This document shows positions 16,233 through 24,027 of a DNA stretch of 36,596 nt, piece after piece; position 1 is the stretch's first letter; every line of letters begins with the position of its first letter. The notes under the pieces were generated by a model that searched no databases, had not been told where the DNA came from, and was given only the letters and a program-made list of their open reading frames with translations. A program made the translations under genes and the position numbers. Source of the DNA: Microcystis wesenbergii FACHB-1317 (GTDB lineage Bacteria; Cyanobacteriota; Cyanobacteriia; Cyanobacteriales; Microcystaceae); assembly GCF_014696875.1 (NCBI RefSeq), contig NZ_JACJQV010000207.1:1-36596 (forward strand), in the 5' to 3' direction.

Positions 16233-17132
16233 CTATTTGGCTTCTTGGGGATTAATTTGGGCGTGTTCGATAACTTTGAAGGCAAAAAACGCCTTTAATA
16301 ATTCTGGGGGGATGGGAACCATGCCTTGACTACCGAACCAGCGATCGATTTGACTAACGGTGGCCGTATCATTGGTGATGTAATCCTGCATCATTTTAAC
16401 AATGGCATAGTTGACATCATCCAAAAAAGTAGAGTTATTTTCGGGAACCATGCAAGCAATGCCAAAATTAGCTAGAGCTTCTTCGGGGACGATTTCGTAG
16501 ATTTTAGGGTTATCTCTGAGCATTGTTCCCGCTAAAGAAATGCTATCCCCCGCTATTGCGTCAATTTTACCGGTTTTTAAAGCTTCGATCGCTTCTTCTA
16601 TGGTGCTGTAGGTAGTAACAATTGTCGCTTGCGGTTGTACTAATTTAATCACATCGACGGCCGCGGAAGTGGGAACCAAGGCGATGCGTTTACCGATTAG
16701 GGATTGAGGAGTGGAGAGATTGCTACCTTTTTTAGCTAAAATCCTAATCCCAGAAATGCTGTAACTGATGGAAAAATCGACAACTTTCGCCCTTTCCCAA
16801 GTAAAAGCCGTACTACAAGCGATATCGATTTCCCCGCTACGAATGAGATTAATTTTCTCTCCGGGTTGGTTAGCTTCCACCATTTGCAGGGTGACGGGAC
16901 GACCGAGACGAGTTTCCAATCGTTTTCTAATTCGTTCCAACACATCCATAGAATAGCCGACTAATTCCCCCTTATCATTGATGTAGGAGTAGGGAATCGC
17001 ATCAAAACGGGTTCCTACGGTCAAAAATCCCGTGCGAGCCACTTTTTCCACCACTGTTTCCGCTAAACTTGCACTAGCGAGGAACATAGGTAATAGGCAA
17101 CCTAGTCCCACTAACTGTAAAATTTTCTTCAT
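16233..17132 (-). CDS. grrP: GrrP-like extracellular solute-binding protein (family 3)
   Basis: A 299-residue amino-acid-type periplasmic binding protein. The signal peptide (MKKILQLVGLGCLLPMFLAS ending SLA) is followed by the family 3 fold: GFLTVGTRFDAIPYSYIND, ELVGYSMDVLERIRKRLE, IDIACSTAFTWERAKVVDFS, and IGKRIALVPTSAAVDVIK. No permease or ATPase genes are adjacent, as expected for the orphan binding protein GrrP that accompanies GrrA and GrrM. It starts the reverse-strand grrPA unit. It could otherwise be an ordinary polar amino acid binding protein, but the grrA neighbour argues for GrrP. Confidence 0.85.
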   Translation of the reverse strand: MKKILQLVGLGCLLPMFLASASLAETVVEKVARTGFLTVGTRFDAIPYSYINDKGELVGYSMDVLERIRKRLETRLGRPVTLQMVEANQPGEKINLIRSGEIDIACSTAFTWERAKVVDFSISYSISGIRILAKKGSNLSTPQSLIGKRIALVPTSAAVDVIKLVQPQATIVTTYSTIEEAIEALKTGKIDAIAGDSISLAGTMLRDNPKIYEIVPEEALANFGIACMVPENNSTFLDDVNYAIVKMMQDYITNDTATVSQIDRWFGSQGMVPIPPELLKAFFAFKVIEHAQINPQEAK

Positions 17133-17991
17133 AAATCGAGTGCTTGCTCCCGTACAAACATAACTATACTAGAAGTCGCTAAAAAATCTTCAGGGTTTCT
17201 ATAATAATTTCTGTGAACTTTGACAAATTATAGCAACTCTCCCAAATCTGACTACAAAAGTTTACTATCCCTAAATCCCCCTTAAAAAGGGGACTTAAAT
17301 TCGATAATTCGATCGGTAACTTTGGTAATGATTTGGTAGTAGAAGTGTGTAAAAAATCAGTCTTTAAACCTTTAGCTTGATCATGACTTGGCTCTTCTGG
17401 TTTCTGTGTGAAAACGAGGTCTATACTGATAGTTTTTTCGGCGAAATAGTCCTAAAAGTTTTGCCCAATAAACACTTCACGATTCCATCGGCAAAAATTA
17501 TCACACAAAATGGAAAATCATGTTGGGGCTGTTTGATACTTTATTCATGACTACAATAGAGTTCTTGCCTAATTAATTTTTGATAGTTCAAAAATGAGAA
17601 AAATAGGCATAAAATTGCCTAAAATCCCTAAATAGAGCATTTAATTGATTAACGCTCATTCTTAATTCTCCTGACTACTGACTACTGGCTCGGAGACTCC
17701 TCACCTAAGGTCAGATTTTTGATTTTTGCCAGAGGTCTAATGCCCAATTAGCAAAGGTTTGAGCTATCACCACTACAATAAAATCACTATCGATAGAGTA
17801 ACCGCCGTCAACACACCTAGAGGTTCAGGTTTGTCTTGTCAGCTAAAAGCTGATGTGCAATACTTGAGGCAGTGCGGTCTTGGGGTCTCCCCCAGTAGAG
17901 CAACAATTAGCCAAAGCCATAGCAGATATCGGGTTTTATGAGGTTCGGCGACAGATGGAATACAAGAGTCCATGATAACTGATAACTGATA
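17133..17991. other. 859-base intergenic region with transposon relics
   Basis: The first part carries the grrP promoter on the reverse strand; no clear motif was found. CCCCCTTAAAAAGGGG near 17277-17292 is a short palindrome common in this genus. No gene is seen from 17300 to 17750. From about 17780 onward sequence looks like IS debris, including a tnpB fragment at 17907-17975, and it ends in three ACTGATA-type heptamers that touch the next start codon. Confidence 0.55.
17907..17975 (+). pseudogene. C-terminal-type fragment of an IS605 TnpB
   Basis: In frame, 22 codons read LAKAIADIGFYEVRRQMEYK and then SP-stop. This matches the conserved TnpB segment in which LAKAI.D.G....R.QLEYK precedes the zinc-ribbon part. 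The upstream and downstream parts of the gene are missing, and the fragment ends at heptamer repeats. It is a relic, separate from the two right-end relics in the gvp cluster. Confidence 0.65.
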
Positions 17992-18699
17992 ATGTTGGTT
18001 CCCCTTACCCGTCAATCGATCGAGCAAATTGTCCCGATTATCGCCACAGGTCCCCAGTACGCTCACTATTGGGGTAAATGGTCTGATTTTCTGCGCCGTT
18101 TATTCATTTCTATCATCGCTCTCACCGCAGCTTGGTTAATCGGTAATTTATTCGGCCCTGGTGGTTTAACAATTAAACTGATTTTCGACATTATCGCTGG
18201 TTTATATTGGCTCTGGGGTCCAGTTTATTGGGCCAGTGTTCGCAATAATACCTATCGTCGTCTTCCCTATGGGGGGTTTTGGCGCGGTCGCGTTTTCGAT
18301 GCTTTTGTTACCGAGGAATTAATCGGGGAAGAAGAAAGGGTCAATAAACGCGGGGAATTAGAGATTATCGAAAATCGCCAACGCTGTATTAATCTAGAAA
18401 TCGGTGATCAAACTGGTTTTTCGGCGATCGTTCGCGCTCCCCTCAAACGCATCCATAAATCGATCCGTCCCGGAATGGTGGCCGAAGCTTTGTTAATGTC
18501 TCGAGATCCCGATTTAGGGGATATCAATCAGCTTTCTGATGTCCATCTTCCCCAACTCGACCAGTGGATAGGGGAATATCCCGTGCTGCGACGGGATATT
18601 TTCCAGCAAGTTAGTCGCGAATTGGGAGGGGGAAAAGAACCCCGGCCAAAACCTTCTCGTTATTCTAATAATGTCATCCGAAGACGCAAAACCCGTTAA
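17992..18699 (+). CDS. Conserved cyanobacterial membrane protein
   Basis: A 235-residue protein with two hydrophobic segments at about residues 37-57 (LFISIIALTAAWLIGNLFGP) and 62-82 (IIAGLYWLWGPVYWAS), then a soluble part with RRLPYGGFWRGRVFDAFVTE and a basic C-terminal tail (KPSRYSNNVIRRRKTR). Similar cyanobacterial proteins are sometimes labelled phosphate ABC permease, which the sequence does not support. Function unknown. The ATG follows directly on heptamer repeats, with no normal ribosome binding site; a later start cannot be excluded. Confidence 0.75.
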   Translation: MLVPLTRQSIEQIVPIIATGPQYAHYWGKWSDFLRRLFISIIALTAAWLIGNLFGPGGLTIKLIFDIIAGLYWLWGPVYWASVRNNTYRRLPYGGFWRGRVFDAFVTEELIGEEERVNKRGELEIIENRQRCINLEIGDQTGFSAIVRAPLKRIHKSIRPGMVAEALLMSRDPDLGDINQLSDVHLPQLDQWIGEYPVLRRDIFQQVSRELGGGKEPRPKPSRYSNNVIRRRKTR

Positions 18700-18865
18700 T
18701 GGTTCGGCGATCTTTGAAACGATGCTGGTTTCCCGGTCATCAATGAATCATAATTTACAGATTTTGGGTAATTTAATCCTTGTTTTTGCTGTTTTTGAAC
18801 CATCAAAAATTAATTATGCAAGGGGTTCAATATAATGTTAATTAAGCTTAGAAGGAGATAAATCG

Positions 18866-19294
18866 ATGACGGCATCCTATGAGCAAGACTTTGGACTTTG
18901 GGCCGAACAAATGGCCGATTTATTAGCCTCCGGTCGGTTTTCCGAGTTAGATATTGAGAATTTAGTTGAGGAGGTGCGGGATTTGTCGAAACGGGAGCGC
19001 GATCGCTTACTCGCTAGTCTAAGATTAATTTTGCATCATTTATTAAAGTGGGACTATCAACCTCAACGGCGATCCTGGGGTTGGTTGGGAACTATTCAGC
19101 GAGAAAGAGCTAATATTAGGCTTTATTTGGACGATAGCCCCAGTTTAAGGCGATATTTAACCGATGAAAGCCTATTTAAACTCTATGCTGTTGCTTGTTG
19201 CGATGCCTTTAGAGAGACGGGATTAGAGTTTCCCCCCGTTTGTCCCTACGGTATTGAGGATATTTTAAATCGTTCTCTTCATTTGTCGGAATGA
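18866..19294 (+). CDS. DUF29 family protein
   Basis: A 142-residue protein with the DUF29 pattern: YEQDFGLWAEQMADLLASGR at about residues 5-24, DIENLVEEVRDLSKRERDRL at about 30-49, LILHHLLKWDYQPQRRSWGW at about 54-73, then IQRERANIRLYLDDSPSLRR. DUF29 proteins are very abundant in cyanobacteria and have no established function. An AGAAGGAGAT ribosome binding site lies just before the ATG. It contains a HIP1 octamer at 18999. Confidence 0.9.
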   Translation: MTASYEQDFGLWAEQMADLLASGRFSELDIENLVEEVRDLSKRERDRLLASLRLILHHLLKWDYQPQRRSWGWLGTIQRERANIRLYLDDSPSLRRYLTDESLFKLYAVACCDAFRETGLEFPPVCPYGIEDILNRSLHLSE

Positions 19295-19358
19295 TAGACG
19301 AAAAACGATTAAAGTTGGTAAGCTTAGATAGTATCCACAGAATCTTAAGTTTATCGCC

Positions 19359-20114
19359 ATGGTTGACCCGTTAATTGTCTGGGGGGTTACTCAAGCCGCA
19401 GGTTCGCTTGTTCGTTCAGTAATGCAAGATTTGGCCATAGAGGGTGCAAAAGATTACGGAAAGGAATTTTTTAAAAACAGTCTAGGTAAAGTGTTACACT
19501 TACCTGAAAAAGATGTTCAAAAAGAAGCTTATGGCAAAGCAATGAAGGAGTTTTTAGAACTCTTTCAGCAACAGTTAGAAATGGCCGATCTGGAAGATGA
19601 TCAAATTAAAAACTTTGAAAAACCTCTCAAGACTTTTATTAAAGATGACCAAGTTAAACCTATTTTAGGGGATGCTTTTGATATTGATTGTCAAATTCTT
19701 GATACTTTTAGGTTAGCTCAATCTTGGCAAAGACTTAATTTACCCCCGTTACCTGCTGAATTTAACTGGGAAAAACTAGGTAAATTTTATTTGAGAAAAC
19801 CTCAGGAAATTATTGAAAATTCTGAAAAGCTAAGAGCCGTTTTTTTAGTTAAGTTACAGAATAAAGATAGCCAAAATATTCAAGAAATAGCAGGAGTTAA
19901 AACAGATTATAATTTAGATAACTATGCGGAAGGCTTAAAAAAGGAATATGGCCATCTTAAATTAGAATGTTTAGACACAACGACTTATGAGCAAATCAAA
20001 CTCTGGCGAATGTTTGTGCCGCAAAATGTGAGACGATGTAAACAATTTATTCCTGGCTCTTCGGTTTGTGTTATGCAATGGACGGGGGTTATAAGGGATG
20101 TAACCCTTATATAG
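19359..20114 (+). CDS. NACHT NTPase, N-terminal piece of an interrupted gene
   Basis: The first 232 codons are the helical N-terminal region of a NACHT protein (MVDPLIVWGVTQAAGSLVRS, then EFFKNSLGKVLHLPEKDVQK and Gln/Glu-rich helices to LWRMFVPQNVRRCKQFIP). The last 19 codons are sequence of an inserted 187-bp element and end at a stop inside it. Removing the element plus one 8-bp target copy (195 bases, 65 codons) joins codon 232 exactly in frame to the downstream frame and restores a 949-residue protein. Such N-terminal modules precede NACHT domains in bacterial immune NTPases. As it stands the gene is probably broken. Confidence 0.85.
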   Translation: MVDPLIVWGVTQAAGSLVRSVMQDLAIEGAKDYGKEFFKNSLGKVLHLPEKDVQKEAYGKAMKEFLELFQQQLEMADLEDDQIKNFEKPLKTFIKDDQVKPILGDAFDIDCQILDTFRLAQSWQRLNLPPLPAEFNWEKLGKFYLRKPQEIIENSEKLRAVFLVKLQNKDSQNIQEIAGVKTDYNLDNYAEGLKKEYGHLKLECLDTTTYEQIKLWRMFVPQNVRRCKQFIPGSSVCVMQWTGVIRDVTLI

Positions 20115-20249
20115 AAAAGCATTTAGCGATTTTTGTCAATTGTTTCTTATCTAGAGCGAACTAATCAATTAAGTCTCTTGCCAGATAAGGATTTAGTCGA
20201 TTTATGCCCCCCTATCGAACCATAACAAGTAACGAAGAGCCTTATTCCT
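20047..20249. mobile_element. 187-bp ISL3-like MITE in the NACHT gene, with 8-bp target duplication
   Basis: The element at 20055-20241 starts GGCTCTTCGGTTTGTGTTATG and ends with CATAACAAGTAACGAAGAGCC, imperfect inverted ends (first nine bases GGCTCTTCG perfect). It is flanked on both sides by TTATTCCT (20047-20054 and 20242-20249). GGCTCTT ends with 8-bp target duplications are typical of the ISL3 family. No transposase is encoded, so it was moved in trans. It also holds an internal hairpin, ATAAGGG...CCCTTAT, at about 20090. Confidence 0.92.
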
Positions 20250-20273
20250 CAACTTTATGAATTACCTAAAGAA

Positions 20274-22403
20274 GTGCTGCAGGAACTTGTAGATAGGGGA
20301 GAAATTATTCAAGCGGAGTTAGAACAAATACAAGCAGAACTAGAACGAAAACGGCGAGAATATGTCAATGAAAAATTAGATCCTGTTTTGAATATCATCA
20401 ATTCTTCTGAATACCCAAGAACCGTAATTTTAGGTAATCCGGGGGCGGGAAAATCGAGTTTATTGCAGTATTTAGCTTTAAATTGGGCTGAAAAAGAACT
20501 CAGTCAGCGTGTTTTGCTTCCCCTTCCTCTTTTGATAGAATTGCGTATTTATGCCAGAGATAAGGATGAAAAAAAGTGTAAGAATATTCTAGAATTTTTC
20601 CATCAAGGTAATCTGATTTGTCATCTCAATCAACTTGCTTTAGATGATAAGCTTAAAAAAGGTCAGGCTCTTGTGCTTTTTGATGGTTTAGATGAAGTTT
20701 TTAATCCTCAATTAAGACAAGAAATTGTCACGGATATCAAACGTTTTAGTATTCAATATCCTCAAGTGCAGATTATTGTCACTTCTCGCTGGTTAGGATA
20801 TAAAGCAGAAGAATTAAATCATGCTGGTTTTGACCATTTTATGATCCAAGATTTAGATAAAGATCAGATTGAAGATTTTATCAAACGTTGGCATGATTTA
20901 GCTTTTGAAAATCGAGATGATAAAACCCAAAAACAAGAACGTTTACAAAAGGCAATTAAGGAGTCAAAAGCGATTCGAGAATTAGCAGAAAATCCTTTAT
21001 TATTAACGATGATGGCTATTCTGAATCGAACTCAAGAATTACCAAGAGACCGCTCAAAACTTTATGAAAAAGCGTCAGAGGTGTTATTACATCAATGGGA
21101 TTTTGAAACCAAGGAAGGATTAATTGATCCTGAACTGAAAAAATATCTTTACAATATTGATCTAAGAGATAAAAGGGACATTCTGCGTTTAGTCGCAAGT
21201 GCCATGCAAGCAGGAGAAAAAGGGTTAGCAGCTAATTTAATCTATAAGGAAGAATTAGAAAATGTTTTGACTCAATATCTTGAAAGAACGGAAATTAACA
21301 AACGAGTGGCTAGTGATCTGACTGATTTAATTATCAAACAACTGCGCTATCGTAATTTTATTCTTTGTTCTTTAGGTGGCAATGCTTTTGCTTTTGTTCA
21401 TCGAACTTTTTTAGAATACTTTTGTGCTTGCGAGTTTTATGAAAGATTTAAAAAACGAGGATTACCAGACGGAATTAGTCTTGAGGATTTGAAAACCAAA
21501 GTATTTGGAGAACATTATTCAGATCCTGTTTGGAAAGAAGTTTTATGTTTATTGATGGGGATGCTAAGTGCAGAATTTCCTAAAGAAATTGCTGAAGAAT
21601 TAATTAGTTATCTCATTGATATAGAGGAAGAAGATCAGGAATTTGCTTATCTTTTTTTAGCAGCAGATTGTTATGGAGAATTGCGAAACCAGTCTATTTA
21701 TGTTGAACTAAGTCAGCGATTGTTAGATAGTCTTCAATCCTTAACTAAATTGTCTTATAGGTATGCTGATACTGATTTTAAGGAAAAAACAGTTGCTAAA
21801 ATTGGAGCAATTTGGCAAGATCATCGGACAGGATGGAGTGTTCTTCAATCTATAGCAACTGAAAGAAATGTTTGGTATGTTCAAGATCAAGCTGTTATTC
21901 AATTATCTAGAATTGCTAAAATTCATTCTGAGGCGTTAGTTTATCTACAGGAATTTGCTAGACAGGGTAAATCAGAAGCAATTCAAGCTTTAGTAACCCA
22001 TTGGCGAGATAATCCGCAAACTTTACCCATTATTCAACAACAAGCTAACAAGGGTCAATCAAAAGCAATTGAAGCTTTAGCAAACCATTGGCGAGATAAT
22101 CCTCAAACCTTACCCATTATTCAACAACAAGCTAACAAGGGTGAACATAGAGCAATTGAAGCCTTAGCAAACCATTGGCGAGATCACGCTCAAACTTTAC
22201 CCATTATTCAACAACTAGCTAATAAGGCTGAAGGGGAAATTATTGGACTTTTGACGGCATTAGCTAGAATAACAATTGACTCGGAAATAGGAGCAATTAT
22301 CGAAACAATATTAGCTAGAACGGATGTAGATGCTAAAATCAAAGAAGGTTTTCAAGAATTTCTTTACTATAGTAATTTCAGAGATTGGAGAAATCCCGAT
22401 TAA
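20274..22403 (+). CDS. NACHT NTPase, main piece with NTPase and HEAT-like repeats
   Basis: The frame gives 709 residues from a GTG at 20274 and is open upstream to the element boundary at 20250. A charged helix (about 1-35) leads to the NACHT NTPase: Walker A GNPGAGKSSLLQYLA near residue 54, Walker B LVLFDGLDEVF near 133, SRWLGYKAEEL and ENPLLLTMMAILNRTQELPR. A winged-helix-like part with FVHRTFLEYFCACEFYE follows. The C-terminal 200 residues are HEAT-like helices with three near-identical 29-residue repeats around ANHWRDNPQTLPIIQQQANK. Proteins of this design sense phage in bacteria; here the N-terminal module is cut off by the MITE. The piece may or may not be translated. Confidence 0.88.
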   Translation: MLQELVDRGEIIQAELEQIQAELERKRREYVNEKLDPVLNIINSSEYPRTVILGNPGAGKSSLLQYLALNWAEKELSQRVLLPLPLLIELRIYARDKDEKKCKNILEFFHQGNLICHLNQLALDDKLKKGQALVLFDGLDEVFNPQLRQEIVTDIKRFSIQYPQVQIIVTSRWLGYKAEELNHAGFDHFMIQDLDKDQIEDFIKRWHDLAFENRDDKTQKQERLQKAIKESKAIRELAENPLLLTMMAILNRTQELPRDRSKLYEKASEVLLHQWDFETKEGLIDPELKKYLYNIDLRDKRDILRLVASAMQAGEKGLAANLIYKEELENVLTQYLERTEINKRVASDLTDLIIKQLRYRNFILCSLGGNAFAFVHRTFLEYFCACEFYERFKKRGLPDGISLEDLKTKVFGEHYSDPVWKEVLCLLMGMLSAEFPKEIAEELISYLIDIEEEDQEFAYLFLAADCYGELRNQSIYVELSQRLLDSLQSLTKLSYRYADTDFKEKTVAKIGAIWQDHRTGWSVLQSIATERNVWYVQDQAVIQLSRIAKIHSEALVYLQEFARQGKSEAIQALVTHWRDNPQTLPIIQQQANKGQSKAIEALANHWRDNPQTLPIIQQQANKGEHRAIEALANHWRDHAQTLPIIQQLANKAEGEIIGLLTALARITIDSEIGAIIETILARTDVDAKIKEGFQEFLYYSNFRDWRNPD
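21967..22233 (+). repeat. Three 87-bp coding repeats in the NACHT C-terminus
   Basis: Three consecutive 29-codon units each encode xxAIEALANHWRDNPQTLPI and then IQQQANKG with few changes. They start at about 21973, 22060 and 22147. The DNA is nearly identical between units, which shows recent tandem expansion. The period of 87 keeps the frame, so unit number can vary without breaking the protein. Confidence 0.85.
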
Positions 22404-22436
22404 GATAGTCAGAACAAAAGAGCCGTCGGTGGTTAT

Positions 22437-22763
22437 TTTTCTACTTTAAGAACTAAAATAACTGATCCTGAAATTTTAGTAAAATCTTTGCAGGATTTAG
22501 GAATAATAGTTAAACGTGAAGCAGATGTTCGTGGTTTTAACGGTCAAAGAGTTAGAGCAGATATTGTTGCTGTGCTAGAGGGAGATTATGATCTAGGTTG
22601 GAATCTTAATACCGACGGAAGTTTTGACTTAATTGCTGATTTATCGGGAGTTGCTAAAAAACATGATCAAACTGAATTGATTAAGAGTATCAATGCAAAA
22701 TATGCTGTTAATAAAACCCTTAAAGAAATTAAAGAGAGAGGTTTAAATAAGCGCAATCTCTAA
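22437..22763 (+). pseudogene. Headless Ycf35-like (DUF1257) gene
   Basis: From 22437 the frame reads FSTLRTKITDPEILVKSLQD, LGIIVKREADVRGFNGQRVR and later LEGDYDLGWNLNTDGSFDLI, the cyanobacterial DUF1257/Ycf35 pattern. Intact members start MSHFSTLKTKIT. Here the Met-Ser-His part is replaced by GGY, and no ATG exists; the frame runs back to the NACHT stop codon, with which it is in the same frame. The first possible start is a TTG at 22488, inside the domain. The C-terminus is also a little short. Probably a decayed paralogue; read-through or an alternative start cannot be excluded. Confidence 0.75.
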
Positions 22764-22774
22764 TCTGCTAATTT

Positions 22775-22870
22775 TGTAGGGTGCGTGTTTGCGGCTACTA
22801 ATTCTGTTAAAAAACTCAAATTAACAATCCGCACCCCACGCAGCAAATTTATTATTAAATTGGTGCATTA
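22775..22870 (+). repeat. 96-bp dispersed repeat, copy A (before the toxin-antitoxin pair)
   Basis: The repeat runs from TGTAGGGTGCGTGTTTGCGG to TAAATTGGTGCATTA and recurs in the same orientation at 23585-23680. Inside, GGGTGCGTG can pair with the CACGCA segment (GCACCCCACGCAGC here). Similar GTAGGGTGCGT elements are common between cyanobacterial genes. Confidence 0.8.
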
Positions 22871-22997
22871 TGCTTTCGCACTTTACACCCTAAGAGTGGT
22901 ACGAAGTTGAAGGGTGATCGTTCTTGTCGGTGGGGTGGAGTGCGATCTCTGTCATCGAATAAGATATAATTGGGAAGGTAAAAATAGTTAAAGCATT

Positions 22998-23222
22998 ATG
23001 AGTTACCAAAACATTATTACCATTGAACCTGGAAAACGCAGCGGAAAACCCTGCATTCGAGGAATGCGTATAACTGTGTACGATATTCTAGAATATTTAG
23101 CAGCAGGAATGACAGAAGCAGAAATTCTTGAGGATTTTTCAGAATTAACTTCCGAGGATATCAAAGCTTGTTTGGCTTTTGCTGCTGATCGAGAGAAAAA
23201 ATTATTTATCACCTCTTTATGA
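22998..23222 (+). CDS. DUF433 family antitoxin
   Basis: A 74-residue DUF433 protein: ITIEPGKRSGKPCIRGMRIT at about residues 7-26 (the PGxRxGxPCIRGxRI motif), then VYDILEYLAAGMTEAEILED with a helix-turn-helix-like part. DUF433 proteins are usually the antitoxin and autorepressor of pairs with DUF5615 PIN-like toxins. Its stop overlaps the next start by four bases (ATGA at 23219-23222), which shows translational coupling. The pair stands between two copies of a 96-bp repeat. Confidence 0.93.
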   Translation: MSYQNIITIEPGKRSGKPCIRGMRITVYDILEYLAAGMTEAEILEDFSELTSEDIKACLAFAADREKKLFITSL

Positions 23223-23551
23223 AACTGTTATTAGATGAAAATTTGTCAGATCGGATTATTGATAAAATAATTGATTTATATGCTGATTCTCAGCACGTCA
23301 AGATTTTAGGACTGATCAATACTGATGATGCACTTATCTGGGAATTTGCCAAATTCAACGATTTTGTAATTGTCTCTAAAGATGCCGATTTTCATCAGCG
23401 CAGTCTATTATATGGTCATCCACCAAAATTTATCTATCTTCGTATTGGTAATAGTCCCACTGCAAAGATTATCGAAATTTTAAGGGATAATTTTTTAATT
23501 ATTGTTGAATTTTTTGATAGTGAAACAGAAAGTCTGTTGATATTAAGTTGA
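23219..23551 (+). CDS. DUF5615 PIN-like toxin
   Basis: A 110-residue PIN-like nuclease toxin. It starts MKLLLDENLSDRIIDKIIDL, with the acidic D-E pair near residues 6-7, and has IWEFAKFNDFVIVSKDADFH (about residues 41-60), where Asp residues complete the active site, followed by PPKFIYLRIGNSPTAKI. These proteins are believed to cleave RNA and are held in check by the DUF433 partner encoded just upstream. Length is normal for the family. Confidence 0.92.
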   Translation: MKLLLDENLSDRIIDKIIDLYADSQHVKILGLINTDDALIWEFAKFNDFVIVSKDADFHQRSLLYGHPPKFIYLRIGNSPTAKIIEILRDNFLIIVEFFDSETESLLILS

Positions 23552-23584
23552 GTGTGAGCGCATCATCTTGCGATCGCCTAATCT

Positions 23585-23680
23585 TGTAGGGTGCGTGTTT
23601 GCGGCTACCAATTCTGTTAAAAAATCAAAATCAATAATCTGCACCCCACGCACCAACTTTGTCATTAAATTGGTGCGTTA
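23585..23680 (+). repeat. 96-bp dispersed repeat, copy B (after the toxin-antitoxin pair)
   Basis: Second direct copy of the repeat at 22775-22870, with changes such as CTACCAATTC against CTACTAATTC and GGTGCGTTA against GGTGCATTA. A HIP1 octamer lies just upstream at 23570. Together the copies bracket the toxin-antitoxin genes. Confidence 0.8.
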
Positions 23681-23733
23681 CTACGATTAATTTTCTCACT
23701 GGATTGACCTAAGGAAACGCAACACACATTAGA

Positions 23734-23968
23734 TAGGGTTTGCCGAAAAAGCTTTTCGTGGGGTTAGGAGTCAGTCCCAACGAAAAAATTTTCACCACCA
23801 CAGATGAAAGAGGTTTCTTTCCCTACACCCCACACCAGTCAGTCCCGATGAAAAAATTTTCACCACCACAGATGAAAGAGGTTTCTTTCCCTACACCCCA
23901 CACCCGTTCGGACCTCGGCCATCTATATATATAGGGTTTGCCGAAAAAGCGTTTCGTGGGGTTAGGAG
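23734..23968 (+). repeat. Composite repeat: 37-base ends and 68-bp tandem unit
   Basis: ATAGGGTTTGCCGAAAAAGC with the following TTTCGTGGGGTTAGGAG occurs at 23734-23770 and 23932-23968. Between them a unit starting CAGTCCC and containing TTTTCACCACCACAGATGAA and CCCTACACCCCACAC is present twice, offset 68 bases (23772 and 23840). An inverted, single copy of this inner unit lies at about 25671-25735. Confidence 0.8.
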
Positions 23969-24027
23969 TGAGTATTCAGTATTCAGATGCGGGTTTTCAG
24001 TTCACTGTTCACAGCAAAATACTCCCC

